A stretch of DNA of 38,515 nt from an uncultured Alphaproteobacteria bacterium (GTDB lineage Bacteria; Pseudomonadota; Alphaproteobacteria; Rhizobiales; Aestuariivirgaceae), in contig CALMWF010000012.1 in assembly GCA_937873445.1 (NCBI GenBank), positions 1-38,515 of the forward strand. Direction: 5' to 3'. The position numbers were made by a program, and so were the translations under genes. Below the pieces are notes generated by a model. The model made no database searches and was not told the origin of the DNA. It saw only the letters and a program-made list of their open reading frames with translations. This document shows positions 6,093-15,154 of this stretch, one piece after another. Within the stretch, counting starts at the first letter, position 1. Each line of letters begins with the position of its first letter.

Positions 6093-8810
6093 TCAGCTCT
6101 CCTGCCAGATTTCCGGTGCCTCGGGCACCACGGTGAGGGTGAAGGCGTAGTTCTCGGCCGGATCGACGCTCACCACCTCAAACCGCTGGCGCTCCTCGCC
6201 CTGGCGGCCCAGCAGCACCAGCTGGCCGGGGGCCACATCCGGGTTGGTGAAGGGCGCGGTGAAGGTGATGGTCTTGCTGGCCAGTGCCAGTCCCGCCACA
6301 GGCTGGGTCACCGGCCCATCCGCCGTCACAATGGCGGCGGCCAGAAGAATGCCCTGCGCCGCCACATCGGCAAGCGCCGAAAGGTCGGTTATCGCTTCCA
6401 GGCCATCCTCGGCATTGGCCGCCGCCACGCTGTCCAGCACCAGAGCCGTCACATCGCCGGTTTCGTTGCGCATCACCTCGGAAATGCGCGCGGCGGTCAT
6501 GAGTTGCGCCAGCTCGATGTGGTTGATGCCCACCACGTCACCCACCTCCGACGCCAGGCCCTCAAACCACGTTTCAAAGGAAAGCGTCCAGTCGCGGTGG
6601 TGCGCGACGGCGAGATAGAGCGAGAAATATTCGTCGATCTGGTCAGGATCATCGATGGCCACGGCATCCAGGCTGATGATGCGGCTCACCTCGGCCAGGG
6701 TGAGGCCGGGCCGCACCACCAGGCGTTCATCCTGATCCCAGTTCAGAAATCGGTTGCGGAACGACACCCGCACCGCGTCAGGCACGGTGTTGCCGGCCTT
6801 GGTCCAGCGCAGGGCGCGGGCGTTGAGGTGGGTGAACACCTGACGCTCCACCGGCACCTCAAGGGCGGTATTGCGCTGCCGCGCCACCCCCCACAGGCGG
6901 CCCTCCTTGCGGGCGGCCAGACCGGCAGCACAGATGGCATCGAGGGTTTCACGCCAGTCCCGGCCGTCGAACACGCCCGCTATGGTGCGCCCCGCCTGGG
7001 CATTGCTGACATGCCAGGCCGACAGCGATGGCAGGTCAACCAGCTTGCTGTCCACCGCATCGAGGGTGAGCGGCCCGGTGAGCACATGGTGAAAATGATC
7101 AGCCGGATTGGATGACGGCGCCAGACCCGTAAAGCCGGTGCCGTCATAGCAAGGCACCAGGGCCGAGGCCTCGACCGAAAGCTGCGACACATTGAGGTTG
7201 CGGCCACGCACTTCGATGGTGGCATCACCCGGCAGCGGCAGCGGCGGCCGGTTCCACACCGTGGCGAAGCGCATGAGCAGGCAGGATTCCACGATGGTGG
7301 CCGTGTAGAAGCCGCCAGAGAGAACAAGCCGCGTCAAGCCAGTGTTATAGTAGTCAAAAGCACTTCCCACATTCATTAAAGAGACATTGCCATAGTAGTA
7401 GGTTGGGGGATTGAAGGAAGTTGGCGGCAGCAGGCAGCCGCGCATCTGCCAGACGCGCCACTGCCGACCGCGCGGGAATACGGCAGGGTCCAGATAGATG
7501 ATGAAGCCATCGGCTCGCCGCTCCACCCGCGCCGTGGCATTACAGGCCGCGCCGCCAATGAATGAGGGGTGTGCATTCCACCCACCGACGACAGGCGGGA
7601 TGTTCTGCGCGGGCACGGTGTGGAAGGAATGCCAGGGGCCGTTTTCCATTGGCACATCGGCAATGGCCGAGGGCGGATTGCCCCACACCAGCTTCACATA
7701 CTTGCTGATACGGCCCAGCAGGTTGGAATGAAACATCAGCTCAGGCAGGTTGATGTAGCTGTCGCTGCCCACCGCCTGCAGCTTGATGCGCAGCGGCATG
7801 ACGGCGGCGGGGGTGCCGTTCTGGTCGGTCATCCCTGCAGGCCACAGATACTGCAGCCAGATTTCGTCGGGGTCGGCCTTGCTGGTGAGAATATAGGGCT
7901 TGGGCAGGTCGGTTTCAGGAAAACCCGGAGTGCGCAGTTGAGCTGGACTGGTCCGCGAGCGCCGATGGGCCTTCAGTTCATACTGCGGGGTGATCTGGTG
8001 GCCATAGCGGGCCAGCAGGCTCTGGGGCCTGGCTTCGGTGCCCTGGTTCACCACCCAGGTCAGCCCGTCAATGTCACCCAGCGGCGTGTCCTCGGCGCAG
8101 GGGTTGTCGAGCTGGTGCGGCCCGGCCAGGGCATAGGCCGCCTCCACCAGTTCGTCCTCGCCCTGCAGATCAACCAGCGGCAGGCTGGCCAGGTGAGGGA
8201 AAACCTTTGACCGTCCGGCGCAGTAATAGAAGGTGCCGCCGGGGCTGGCCAGATTGCCGCTGGCCCCCGCCTGGCCCAGCGGCGGCGCCTGGTTTTCGTT
8301 GCCATTGGAGGTGGCGGCCGGTTTCAGCGCCATGGTGAGCGCCAGACGTCCCAGGAAGGTCACCGCCAGGGCAATGCCCTGGGCGCCCACAGACCCCGCC
8401 GCCGCAAAGGACCCCAGCAGCGGCGCCAGGCCGCCGCCGGTGATGAAGGTGCCCACCGCCACCAGGGCAATGGAGGCAATGATGGCCAGCACGGATTTGC
8501 CGCCCTTGCCCCGGCCGCCTGCCGGTGTGTGATGCAGGCGGATCACCACCGCCGGGGCCGTGGTGGCCTTGAGCCTGAGTGCTGCTGTGACGCGGCCGCG
8601 CGCCCAATGGCAGGGCGGCACCACCCACACTTTTCCCCCCTGCTCCAGCGTCACCTGGCCGTGGCGGTGAAAGGCGTCCGGCAGGTCAGGCACGGCGGCG
8701 ATGATTTCCGCCAGCGTCAGATTGTCGGGGGCCTGATAGTGGGCCACCTCACCCATGACCGGGTGCTGGATCACCAGTCGGGCTGGAACGGTGAACGGGC
8801 GATCCATCAT
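6093..8810 (-). CDS. Tail tip / host specificity protein J-like
   Basis: A 905-aa protein; the start ATG overlaps the stop of the peptidase gene (ATGA). Near the N-terminus is a small domain with CHWARGR, then a long hydrophobic glycine-rich stretch (about 100-170) that looks membrane-interacting, as in J/TipJ proteins, which often carry a helical hairpin there. Next comes FYYCAGRSKVFPHLASLPLV, then tail-tip beta domains. The C-terminal part (about 640-860) carries a phage-tail_3-type domain including LDAICAAGLAARKEGRLWGVA and YFSLYLAVAHHRDWTLSFETW. It is the central tail tip that contacts the fibre and the host. Gene order (DUF1833, NlpC/P60, this) is that of lambda-type tails. Confidence 0.8.
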   Translation of the reverse strand: MMDRPFTVPARLVIQHPVMGEVAHYQAPDNLTLAEIIAAVPDLPDAFHRHGQVTLEQGGKVWVVPPCHWARGRVTAALRLKATTAPAVVIRLHHTPAGGRGKGGKSVLAIIASIALVAVGTFITGGGLAPLLGSFAAAGSVGAQGIALAVTFLGRLALTMALKPAATSNGNENQAPPLGQAGASGNLASPGGTFYYCAGRSKVFPHLASLPLVDLQGEDELVEAAYALAGPHQLDNPCAEDTPLGDIDGLTWVVNQGTEARPQSLLARYGHQITPQYELKAHRRSRTSPAQLRTPGFPETDLPKPYILTSKADPDEIWLQYLWPAGMTDQNGTPAAVMPLRIKLQAVGSDSYINLPELMFHSNLLGRISKYVKLVWGNPPSAIADVPMENGPWHSFHTVPAQNIPPVVGGWNAHPSFIGGAACNATARVERRADGFIIYLDPAVFPRGRQWRVWQMRGCLLPPTSFNPPTYYYGNVSLMNVGSAFDYYNTGLTRLVLSGGFYTATIVESCLLMRFATVWNRPPLPLPGDATIEVRGRNLNVSQLSVEASALVPCYDGTGFTGLAPSSNPADHFHHVLTGPLTLDAVDSKLVDLPSLSAWHVSNAQAGRTIAGVFDGRDWRETLDAICAAGLAARKEGRLWGVARQRNTALEVPVERQVFTHLNARALRWTKAGNTVPDAVRVSFRNRFLNWDQDERLVVRPGLTLAEVSRIISLDAVAIDDPDQIDEYFSLYLAVAHHRDWTLSFETWFEGLASEVGDVVGINHIELAQLMTAARISEVMRNETGDVTALVLDSVAAANAEDGLEAITDLSALADVAAQGILLAAAIVTADGPVTQPVAGLALASKTITFTAPFTNPDVAPGQLVLLGRQGEERQRFEVVSVDPAENYAFTLTVVPEAPEIWQES

Positions 8811-9298
8811 GCAGCCCTCGCCATCATGTCCTGGTGGCGGAACAGGCGCAGGTTGTCGGGCCGCAGCGTGACCAGCCCGCGCGCCTCGGCCGTGTCGCGG
8901 AACGGCTGCTCCACCACCCCCATGGCGGCATCCATGTGCAAGAGGTGGCCCGGCCGGGTCACCACACCCACATGCCACCAGCCCCGGCGCAACCGGCCCT
9001 CGACCGGATAGGGGCGGCGGATCACCACCGCGTCAAAGGCCTGTTCAAAGCCGTTTTGAACCGGGAAAAAGGCGGTTGTGAAGGGTGGGCAGGTGAGGTC
9101 GGCATGAGACGCCACGGCAGTCTCAAGCGTCAGGGCGGGCCAGGGGGTCAGGGTAATGCCCAGCTGATCGGCATAGACCTGGCACAGCAGGCCGAAGCAA
9201 TCGACCAGGTTGGCCGCGCGGCCGCCATCAACAAAACGGCATTCGCGCATGTAGCGCGCCCACCATGGCGTGGCGATGGGGCGGCGGGTCCGGGTCAT
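8807..9298 (-). CDS. NlpC/P60 tail-tip peptidase
   Basis: A 163-aa cysteine peptidase-like protein that probably cuts peptidoglycan cross-peptides during DNA entry or assists tip assembly (lambda gpK-like). The catalytic cysteine is in VDCFGLLCQVY (Cys34) and the histidine in GWWHVGVV (His109); a further polar residue is near LLHMD. Its place between the DUF1833 tail protein and the J-like tip is the lambda L-K-J arrangement and also that of gene transfer agents. It overlaps both neighbours by 4 nt. Confidence 0.85.
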   Translation of the reverse strand: MTRTRRPIATPWWARYMRECRFVDGGRAANLVDCFGLLCQVYADQLGITLTPWPALTLETAVASHADLTCPPFTTAFFPVQNGFEQAFDAVVIRRPYPVEGRLRRGWWHVGVVTRPGHLLHMDAAMGVVEQPFRDTAEARGLVTLRPDNLRLFRHQDMMARAA

Positions 9299-9771
9299 GA
9301 CACAAACAGCCCCGGCGTGCGGGCCGGTGTGGCGCGGGTCACCGGCCAGCTCTGGCCATCCGGGGCGGTGCCCACCACTTCGGCGGTGACCGACAGGTCA
9401 TCGCCCTCGAAGTTCCGCAGCCGCAGACCCTCATGCAGGTAGATCACCTCATCCAGATCATCGTGTGAGACATATTCAAAGGTGCAGGACACCGCGCCAT
9501 CAAGGCCCCGGAGGGTGCGGCCAATGCGCGGGTCCACCGCCTGAATGGTGATGCTGCCGCGCTTGGGCTGGCTGCCCAGGCTGGGCAGGCGGGCCAGCAC
9601 CGGCCAGGCCACAAATGCAGCGCCGCGCGAGGTGACTGAAACCGTCCCTGAAACAATCCTGATGGGTTCACGCAGGTCGGGGTGATCGAGGGTGATGAGC
9701 AGCAGGCCGAGGTCATCAGCCACCAGATCACCGGCCCGCCGCCACCAGACGGGAGACATGGTTTCGGTCAT
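9295..9771 (-). CDS. DUF1833-like minor tail protein
   Basis: A 158-aa protein with the pattern of DUF1833 tail proteins: LGLLLITLDHPDLREPIRIV near the start, then a central beta-rich region and GAVSCTFEYVSHDDLDEVIYL. It lies directly before the NlpC/P60 peptidase, where lambda has gpL. Likely part of the tail-tip complex. It is coupled at both ends by ATGA overlaps. Confidence 0.65.
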   Translation of the reverse strand: MTETMSPVWWRRAGDLVADDLGLLLITLDHPDLREPIRIVSGTVSVTSRGAAFVAWPVLARLPSLGSQPKRGSITIQAVDPRIGRTLRGLDGAVSCTFEYVSHDDLDEVIYLHEGLRLRNFEGDDLSVTAEVVGTAPDGQSWPVTRATPARTPGLFVS

Positions 9772-10169
9772 GCTGGAAGCCTCATCAGGGCCAGCGTGAT
9801 GATCCAGCCCGCGCCGTCACGCTTCGGTGTGGCCAGGCCACCGTTTTCCTGCCGCATCCATTTCCACGGCAGGCGCAGACCGCGCGCATCGCGGTGAATG
9901 GGGTCTCGCAGCCAGAAGGGCAGCACGCCATTGGCACAGCCGCCGCTGGCGGCCGGCCCCAGCCACCAGGGCAGAAACAGCGCGTTGAACTGGTAATCGC
10001 TCATCGGGTAGTCGGCGGTCATGTTGACCGCCACACCCGTGTCGAAGGGGGCCGCCCGCACCCGGCCCGGCCCGGTGGAGAAATAGAGGCCGGTTTCAAC
10101 TGGTGCCCAGATCAGCGTCTCGGCCAGAGGATCATCCGGCACGCCAGCCGGCCAGAACAGCTCAGCCAT
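9768..10169 (-). CDS. Minor tail protein, unknown family
   Basis: A 133-aa protein rich in Trp, Pro and Gly, overlapping the tape measure stop by 8 nt and the next gene by 4 nt. Motifs such as YQFNALFLPWWLGPAASGG and PFWLRDPIHRD suggest a compact beta domain. No family recognised; the position immediately after the tape measure matches lambda gpM or the distal-tail-type slot. Confidence 0.6.
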   Translation of the reverse strand: MAELFWPAGVPDDPLAETLIWAPVETGLYFSTGPGRVRAAPFDTGVAVNMTADYPMSDYQFNALFLPWWLGPAASGGCANGVLPFWLRDPIHRDARGLRLPWKWMRQENGGLATPKRDGAGWIITLALMRLPA

Positions 10170-12945
10170 AGCGGTCCATCCTGCGGTTGATGCCGGTGAA
10201 GCGGCCCGCCAGCGCCTGGTCCGCGCCGCCGCGCCCGATGTGCCGGTTGACCGCCTGGCCGATCATGGTCTCGATGTCGACAGACCCATCGCTGCGCCGG
10301 GTGGCCTTCGATGTCACCGGCTCGCTGGAGCGGTTGGTGATGTTGTTGTTGATGACCAGACCGCCACTGCCGCCACCACCGGCCCGTGCGGCGGCAATGC
10401 CCGAGGCAAAGACATCACCATCGGCAAAGGCGCTGACCCCAAGCTTGCCAGAGGGCAGGCGCATGAGCGGCAGGGTTTCCTCGCCCCGGCTGCCGCGCGC
10501 CAGGATGGACAGGCCCTGCGGGCCGCGCACCAGCGGCATGATGGCCTCCGGCCCGGCCTCACCCATCACCCCGAGCCGCCCCTGGCCAAAGCGAAATAAG
10601 GTGGGCCGACTGACCACGCCCGACCCGAAGGTGCCGCCACCGGCAAAGGCCGCCACACCGGGTCCGAAGGCCCCGCCCGTGGCATAGAGGGTGGGGGCGG
10701 TGTGGGGGGGCGACAGCAGGCTGGTGAAGCCGCCCAGCAGCCCGCCCAGCAACCCGCCACCAGCCGTGCCCTGCTTGCCGAAAAGCAGGTTGTCGATCAG
10801 CGTGTCGAGCAGCGACATCACCTTGCCGCGCAGGTGATCGAGGACGGATGACAGCGAGCCTCCCCAGCTTTCCCCCTGCTCGCGGGCCTGGAAGAAGGAA
10901 CTGGCCAGGCCGCCGAAGGTTTGCCGCATGTCGTCCATGCGCTTCACCTGGTCACGCTCGGCCTCGGCCGCATTGCGGCTCTGCTCGGCCGCCAGCTTTG
11001 CCATGGCCGCCTGCTCGCCATAGGCCTGGGCCGTGGCCTTGATGTCGGCAATCACCTGTTTTGACAGCACCTCGCCATAGATGGCATGGGCCTGGGCGGT
11101 GAGTTCCGCCTCCTTGCGGGCGCGCGCCATTTCCAGGGTGCTCCTGCCGGTGGCAGCCGTGATTTCGCTGATGGCGTTTTTGCTGTCGCGCATCACGTCT
11201 GACCACCGTTGGTCCTGGGCCGTCTGCCGGTTCATCACCTCCTGGTGGGCCTCGGTGGCGGCGGCATCCCTGATGATGCCCTGCGTCCTGGCCGACAGCA
11301 TTTCGCCGAACTTGGCGTGGGCCTGGGCGGTCAGTTCCGCCTGGCGCCGTTCGCGGATTTGTGCCTCGGTCGCAAAGCCAAGCCCAGTTGTGGACTGTTT
11401 CAGAGCCGCCTGCCGGTCCTTCAGGGCGAGGGCAAAATCCCGTTCGGCCTCGGCCGCCTTGCGGCTTTCGTCGGCCATGCCCTGGGCAACCCCGGCGCGC
11501 GCGCCCTGGGATTTGTCCCAGGCGGTGGTGATGGCCGTGTCATCCTTGACATGCTTGAGGCCTTCCCAGCGGCCCCTGAGCTTGTCGACATTGCCGCCGG
11601 TCGAATTGGCGATGGCCAGCGCCAGCCTGTCCTGCACCTCCTTTGAAAAGAGAGTGTCGCCCGTCAGACCCAGCTTTGGCATGAAGTCAAGCAGGGTCTG
11701 GCGGGTGATCTGATAGCGACCCACCGCCGATGAGTGTGCCGTGTTGGCCGGATCGGCGAGCATGCGCTTCTGAAGGTCAAGCACCTCGCTCATCTTCATG
11801 GTCACAAGGTCCACCGGCCCACCGGTGAACTTGCCGTAGCCCAGCGTCTCGTTATAGCCCCGGCCCTTGTCGGTGCCTTCGGCATAGCCGATGAGGTCGA
11901 GAAGGCCGCGCCCGGCCGCCTTGGACAGTGCCTCGGTCGGTGCCCAGTTGTTGCCCGACAGGGTGAGGCTCATATCGCGGTCCTTCGCCCACGCCTGAAA
12001 CAGCGGCAGCACATCCGTCATGCCGTCGCGGATGGCCTGGGCAATCTCCTTCACCTGGGCATCGGCAGAACGGTTCTGGATGTCCGCCAGCCGTTCTAGG
12101 AAGCCCTTGAGATCGAGATCGTTCTGGCCGCGCTTGAACCCCTCGATGCTGCCGCCGAAGGCGCGCACCAGGTTGATCAGCTCGCGGTTCTGGGTTTCCT
12201 CCACCTGGCTCATGGTGGCGCCGCCCCGGCCCCACAGCGTGCCGCCGAAGGCGGTGATGCTGTTGCCGCCCATGCGCATGCCGCCGGTGGCATCGCGCGA
12301 CCAGAAGCGCCCCAGGGCCCCCTCCAGCAGTGTCCTGGTGTCGGCCTGCGACCTCCGGGCATCCCACAGCAGCAGCGCCCGGCTTTCCAGCCCATAGGTC
12401 TTGGCCTTGCCGGTGGCCTCGTCATAAGCGGCTGCCACCCGCTTCACCAGTTCCTCGTGGCGCGTCAGAACGCTCTCGGCATCATCGGCATGATCGGTGA
12501 GCGCCCGAAACAGGCCCACCGCCGCCGTGGCCGCCAGGCCGAAACCCACCGTGGCGAGATTGAGCGGGTTGAGCAGGAATGAACCGATGCCCTCGCCCAC
12601 GCTCTTCAGGGCGCCGCCAATGCCGGTGCCGGGCTTGAACAGCTGGGCCACCTGTGATCCCTGCTGCATCATCACCACGAAGGGCGACTGGCCGGAGGTG
12701 AGGCCCACCGCCATGTCGGAAAGCTGATACTGCAGATTGGCGAGCTGCGAGGAAGCCAGCCGCACCGGGTCCCTGGCCTGGTGGGCCGCCTGGCCGATCT
12801 GGCCCAGGCCCTGGGCTGCCTTCTGGCCCGCCGCCTGAACCTGGCCGCCCGCCTTGATGACTTCCTGCTCAAGCCGTCGAACGGCGGCAATGGCCTCGGT
12901 GTTGTCGCCGTCAATGATGAAGGCAAGGCGCAGCGGCGTGGTCAT
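10162..12945 (-). CDS. Tape measure protein with muramidase-like domain
   Basis: A 927-aa protein that sets tail length and is injected with DNA. The N-terminal part has the TMP_2 signature LANLQYQLSDMAVGLTSGQSPFVVMMQQGSQV (about 69-100), followed by a hydrophobic stretch at 118-148. A domain around residues 347-450 resembles a GH104/GH24-like muramidase: GLLDLIGYAEGTDKGRGYNE with Glu356 as candidate acid, then SSAVGRYQITRQTLLDFMPK. Long Ala/Glu/Arg-rich coiled segments follow (about 490-690). The C-terminus has the usual GGxxxPG and LGVMGEAGPEAIMPL motifs. It overlaps the chaperone extension by 4 nt. Confidence 0.9.
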   Translation of the reverse strand: MTTPLRLAFIIDGDNTEAIAAVRRLEQEVIKAGGQVQAAGQKAAQGLGQIGQAAHQARDPVRLASSQLANLQYQLSDMAVGLTSGQSPFVVMMQQGSQVAQLFKPGTGIGGALKSVGEGIGSFLLNPLNLATVGFGLAATAAVGLFRALTDHADDAESVLTRHEELVKRVAAAYDEATGKAKTYGLESRALLLWDARRSQADTRTLLEGALGRFWSRDATGGMRMGGNSITAFGGTLWGRGGATMSQVEETQNRELINLVRAFGGSIEGFKRGQNDLDLKGFLERLADIQNRSADAQVKEIAQAIRDGMTDVLPLFQAWAKDRDMSLTLSGNNWAPTEALSKAAGRGLLDLIGYAEGTDKGRGYNETLGYGKFTGGPVDLVTMKMSEVLDLQKRMLADPANTAHSSAVGRYQITRQTLLDFMPKLGLTGDTLFSKEVQDRLALAIANSTGGNVDKLRGRWEGLKHVKDDTAITTAWDKSQGARAGVAQGMADESRKAAEAERDFALALKDRQAALKQSTTGLGFATEAQIRERRQAELTAQAHAKFGEMLSARTQGIIRDAAATEAHQEVMNRQTAQDQRWSDVMRDSKNAISEITAATGRSTLEMARARKEAELTAQAHAIYGEVLSKQVIADIKATAQAYGEQAAMAKLAAEQSRNAAEAERDQVKRMDDMRQTFGGLASSFFQAREQGESWGGSLSSVLDHLRGKVMSLLDTLIDNLLFGKQGTAGGGLLGGLLGGFTSLLSPPHTAPTLYATGGAFGPGVAAFAGGGTFGSGVVSRPTLFRFGQGRLGVMGEAGPEAIMPLVRGPQGLSILARGSRGEETLPLMRLPSGKLGVSAFADGDVFASGIAAARAGGGGSGGLVINNNITNRSSEPVTSKATRRSDGSVDIETMIGQAVNRHIGRGGADQALAGRFTGINRRMDRYG

Positions 12946-13313
12946 GGCCGGAACCTCCGGTTCAGCGCCTCGGCGGCGGCGGCCTCCATGGTTCTGAGGC
13001 GGGTCCAGCCCGCCCCGTCAAGGCCCCTGCCCTCGGCCGTCAGCACCGCCTGGCAGGCGGCATAATCCAGACCAATGAACAGCGGCACCCCAAGCCCCGC
13101 CACGGCGGTGCGCCATTGCGTGGCGCAGGTCAGAAAGGCCTGCACGGCAGGCCAGTTTTCCGGCCAGACTGCAAACCCGTCAGCGCGCTCCGCCATAGCC
13201 GTCATCCTGCTCACCCACTCGACCGGCACACCCAGTGCAGCCGCTTCCTTCTCGATCTCCGCGCCGTCCGCCTGGCCGCTTTCCCCGGCCCAGATGCGGG
13301 CGGCCTCGGTCAG
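12942..13313 (-). CDS. Tail assembly chaperone, frameshift extension (DUF1799-like)
   Basis: This frame has only a weak GTG (13229) as an independent start, but it continues upstream without a stop to the slippery site at 13313-13319, where it joins the preceding chaperone by a -1 shift. The extension is 123 aa, making a 233-aa fusion analogous to lambda gpGT. The DUF1799-like signature is WPENWPAVQAFLTCATQWR followed by GLDYAACQ. The T-like part would bind the tape measure, whose gene follows with a 4-nt overlap. Confidence 0.8.
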   Translation of the reverse strand: MTEAARIWAGESGQADGAEIEKEAAALGVPVEWVSRMTAMAERADGFAVWPENWPAVQAFLTCATQWRTAVAGLGVPLFIGLDYAACQAVLTAEGRGLDGAGWTRLRTMEAAAAEALNRRFRP

Positions 13314-13642
13314 TTTTTTGCGGCGGCCCCGGCCATGGCCTGGCGGTAATGCTGCAACACCGCCAGGGTGACGAAGGGCAGCTTGAGCACACTCGTCTTG
13401 ACCCGGTCGTTCATCGCCACCGTCTGGCCATCCCCGTCCACCACCCCGTCAATGCTCTCGACCAGCGCCATGGCGAGATCGGGGGCCGACATCTCCGTTT
13501 CCATGCGGGCCAGCTCACTGGTGTCGAGCACCCTGTAGGTGACGCCGAGGGTCTGTTCCTCGCTGCCGCCGTCAACCGGTGCCATGATTGGAACGAGGTG
13601 GCGGAAGGTGGGGTTTGAAACCAGTTTGAAGGGGGCTTTCAT
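13310..13642 (-). CDS. Tail assembly chaperone (gpG-like)
   Basis: A 110-aa protein between tail tube and tape measure, the invariant place of the tail chaperone. It begins MKAPFKLVSN and ends GAAAKN, with the stop directly after the slippery heptamer. It is acidic and largely helical in its second half. Together with the frameshifted product it should coat the tape measure during tail assembly. The class is assigned from position, size and the recoding signal rather than from a strong sequence motif. Confidence 0.8.
   Translation of the reverse strand: MKAPFKLVSNPTFRHLVPIMAPVDGGSEEQTLGVTYRVLDTSELARMETEMSAPDLAMALVESIDGVVDGDGQTVAMNDRVKTSVLKLPFVTLAVLQHYRQAMAGAAAKN
13313..13319 (-). promoter_or_regulatory. 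Programmed -1 ribosomal frameshift site A AAA AAC
   Basis: The zero-frame codons GCA AAA AAC TGA place a classical X XXY YYZ heptamer (A AAA AAC) immediately before the stop codon. Slipping back one base reads CTG ACC GAG and continues open through the DUF1799-like extension. The arrangement is that of tail G/GT genes. Confidence 0.85.
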
Positions 13643-13656
13643 GGCGTGTTTCCGGA

Positions 13657-14589
13657 TCAGGTGAGGGTGAGGGTGAAGGCGTCATTGCCGATGGTCGGCA
13701 TGGCCACCATGGTGAGCGGCCACTCCACGATGTTGTCCTGCTCGGTGGGCGTGCCGGGGCGGCTCATGCGGCAGCTGGGGGCGGAAAGGGTGACCACCCG
13801 GCCGTTGCCGACACCATGCACCAGCGTCACGCCGAAGGGCGTCTGGTTCCTGGCCAGCGCAAAGGGGTTGAGGGTGGCCATGGGCACGGCCTCCACCTGG
13901 GCGGCGATTTCGGGTGCCGCATCGGTGATCAGCACCTGGCGGGAATTGACCAGTTCACGATAGACCACCTCATTGCCGAGATTGAGACTGAAGTTGCGCG
14001 CCACCGTGGCCACCCCATTGATGGTGAGGCTCGGCGTGTTGGTGTAATTGGCCACCAGCGGTTCCTGCCAGGCGGCGTAGCTCATGCCCGCCGGATTGGC
14101 GCTGTCCACCGGCTCCGAATAGATGCCGGTCAGGCGGCATGACAGCACCGGGATGCCATGCACATTGAGCTTCAGTTCCGCCGTGCCACGGCAGCCGGTC
14201 AGGGCCTGCTTCACACCATCGAGGAAGTAATAGAGGGTGACGGAAGAATGCCCGGTGGAAACCGGATTATAAGCCACCGATGTGCCGCCGGTGATCACCT
14301 CGGCAAGGCCGCAGGCCCTGGCAATGGCAGACCAGGCCGGCGCCGTGCCCTTGGCGGCGTTGCCCACGGCCTCGATGTCGAAGCTGATGACGCCATAGAG
14401 GCCGGTGGGGATTTTCTGCGCGGCCGAGAAATAACCCCGGTCAAAGTCGCGGCTCGCCTCCTGCCCTTCCATGGGCTGGGCCTTGAGGTTGGACACCAGC
14501 ATGGCATTGACGGCGGTGGGCACGGGGTCGACGGCATAGGCGGCCTCGATCTTGGCCAGGAGAACGGAATTACGGGCGTTCAGAGCCAT
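13657..14589 (-). CDS. Major tail tube protein
   Basis: A 310-aa protein starting ATG-GCT (MALNARNSVLLAKIE); an upstream in-frame GTG would add two residues. The sequence is beta-rich with few charged runs (for example FSLNLGNEVVYRELVN), as expected for a siphovirus tail tube subunit. The opening region includes DPVPTAVNAMLVSNLKAQPMEG, a pattern seen in tail tube proteins of Mu-like siphophages. It lies between the DUF2635 peptide and the tail chaperones. No sheath gene is adjacent, which supports a non-contractile tail. Confidence 0.8.
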   Translation of the reverse strand: MALNARNSVLLAKIEAAYAVDPVPTAVNAMLVSNLKAQPMEGQEASRDFDRGYFSAAQKIPTGLYGVISFDIEAVGNAAKGTAPAWSAIARACGLAEVITGGTSVAYNPVSTGHSSVTLYYFLDGVKQALTGCRGTAELKLNVHGIPVLSCRLTGIYSEPVDSANPAGMSYAAWQEPLVANYTNTPSLTINGVATVARNFSLNLGNEVVYRELVNSRQVLITDAAPEIAAQVEAVPMATLNPFALARNQTPFGVTLVHGVGNGRVVTLSAPSCRMSRPGTPTEQDNIVEWPLTMVAMPTIGNDAFTLTLT

Positions 14590-14591
14590 GG

Positions 14592-14723
14592 TCACTTGCC
14601 TTTCTTGGTGATGGGCCGCTCATCGGCGACCGTATCTTCAGCAGGAGCCGGAACGAGGGTGCCGTCCGGCTGGCGCACATAGGACCCGCCGGATTGCGGC
14701 AGGGGGTGTTTTTCGTCCGTCAT
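14592..14723 (-). CDS. DUF2635 small tail protein (Mu gp38-like)
   Basis: A 43-aa peptide starting at an ATG that overlaps the tail terminator stop (ATGA). The signature GGSYVRQPDGTLVPAPA is that of the DUF2635 family found at this place in Mu (gp38) and relatives. It ends with a basic ITKKGK tail 2 nt before the tail tube start. Role unknown, virion assembly by context. Confidence 0.75.
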   Translation of the reverse strand: MTDEKHPLPQSGGSYVRQPDGTLVPAPAEDTVADERPITKKGK

Positions 14724-15154
14724 GACATGATCCTCAGCTGGCGGGTGGTGGAGAAATCGGCCTTGTAGAAAACCGTGCCGTGCTCGATGCCGAGCAGCGC
14801 GGCGGCGGAAAATTCCAGGGGCGTGTAGTCGCCGAAGCTCTGCCCGGCCAGGGCGTCAATCACCTCAGGCCCCAGGGCAATGGCCGCCGGAGCCGCCCGC
14901 GCCCCGGCCGCATCGTCAGTCACCGTCACCACCAGCACCACCGTCACCTGCTCGGTGATGGTCTGACGGTGGGCACCGGTGATGGTCTGCGCCCGGTCGC
15001 CCCGCGCCCCCTGAAAATAGACATAGGCCGCCGGTGTCTCGCCAGGCAGGCGGTTGTCGCGCTGCAGCACCGACAGTTCGGCCACGCCGGAAACCCGGCC
15101 CTCGAGCGCGGGCAACCGTTCCTTGAGGCGTGCCATGATGGCGTCAATGAGCAT
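14720..15154 (-). CDS. Tail terminator-like protein (Mu gp37 family)
   Basis: A 144-aa protein beginning MLIDAIMARLKERL, the typical amphipathic N-terminal helix of Gp37/tail terminator proteins. The start has GAGG about 7 nt upstream and overlaps the gpG-like stop by 11 nt; an upstream in-frame start would be less well supported. The middle is beta-rich (ITEQVTVVLVVTVTDD). It would cap the tail tube and join it to the head. Gene order gp36, gpG, gp37, gp38, tube supports the call. Confidence 0.75.
   Translation of the reverse strand: MLIDAIMARLKERLPALEGRVSGVAELSVLQRDNRLPGETPAAYVYFQGARGDRAQTITGAHRQTITEQVTVVLVVTVTDDAAGARAAPAAIALGPEVIDALAGQSFGDYTPLEFSAAALLGIEHGTVFYKADFSTTRQLRIMS

Noticed and set aside
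13180-13392. A 70-aa frame over the tail chaperone junction
   Set aside because: It is the third minus-strand frame; the -1 frameshift product explains this region better.
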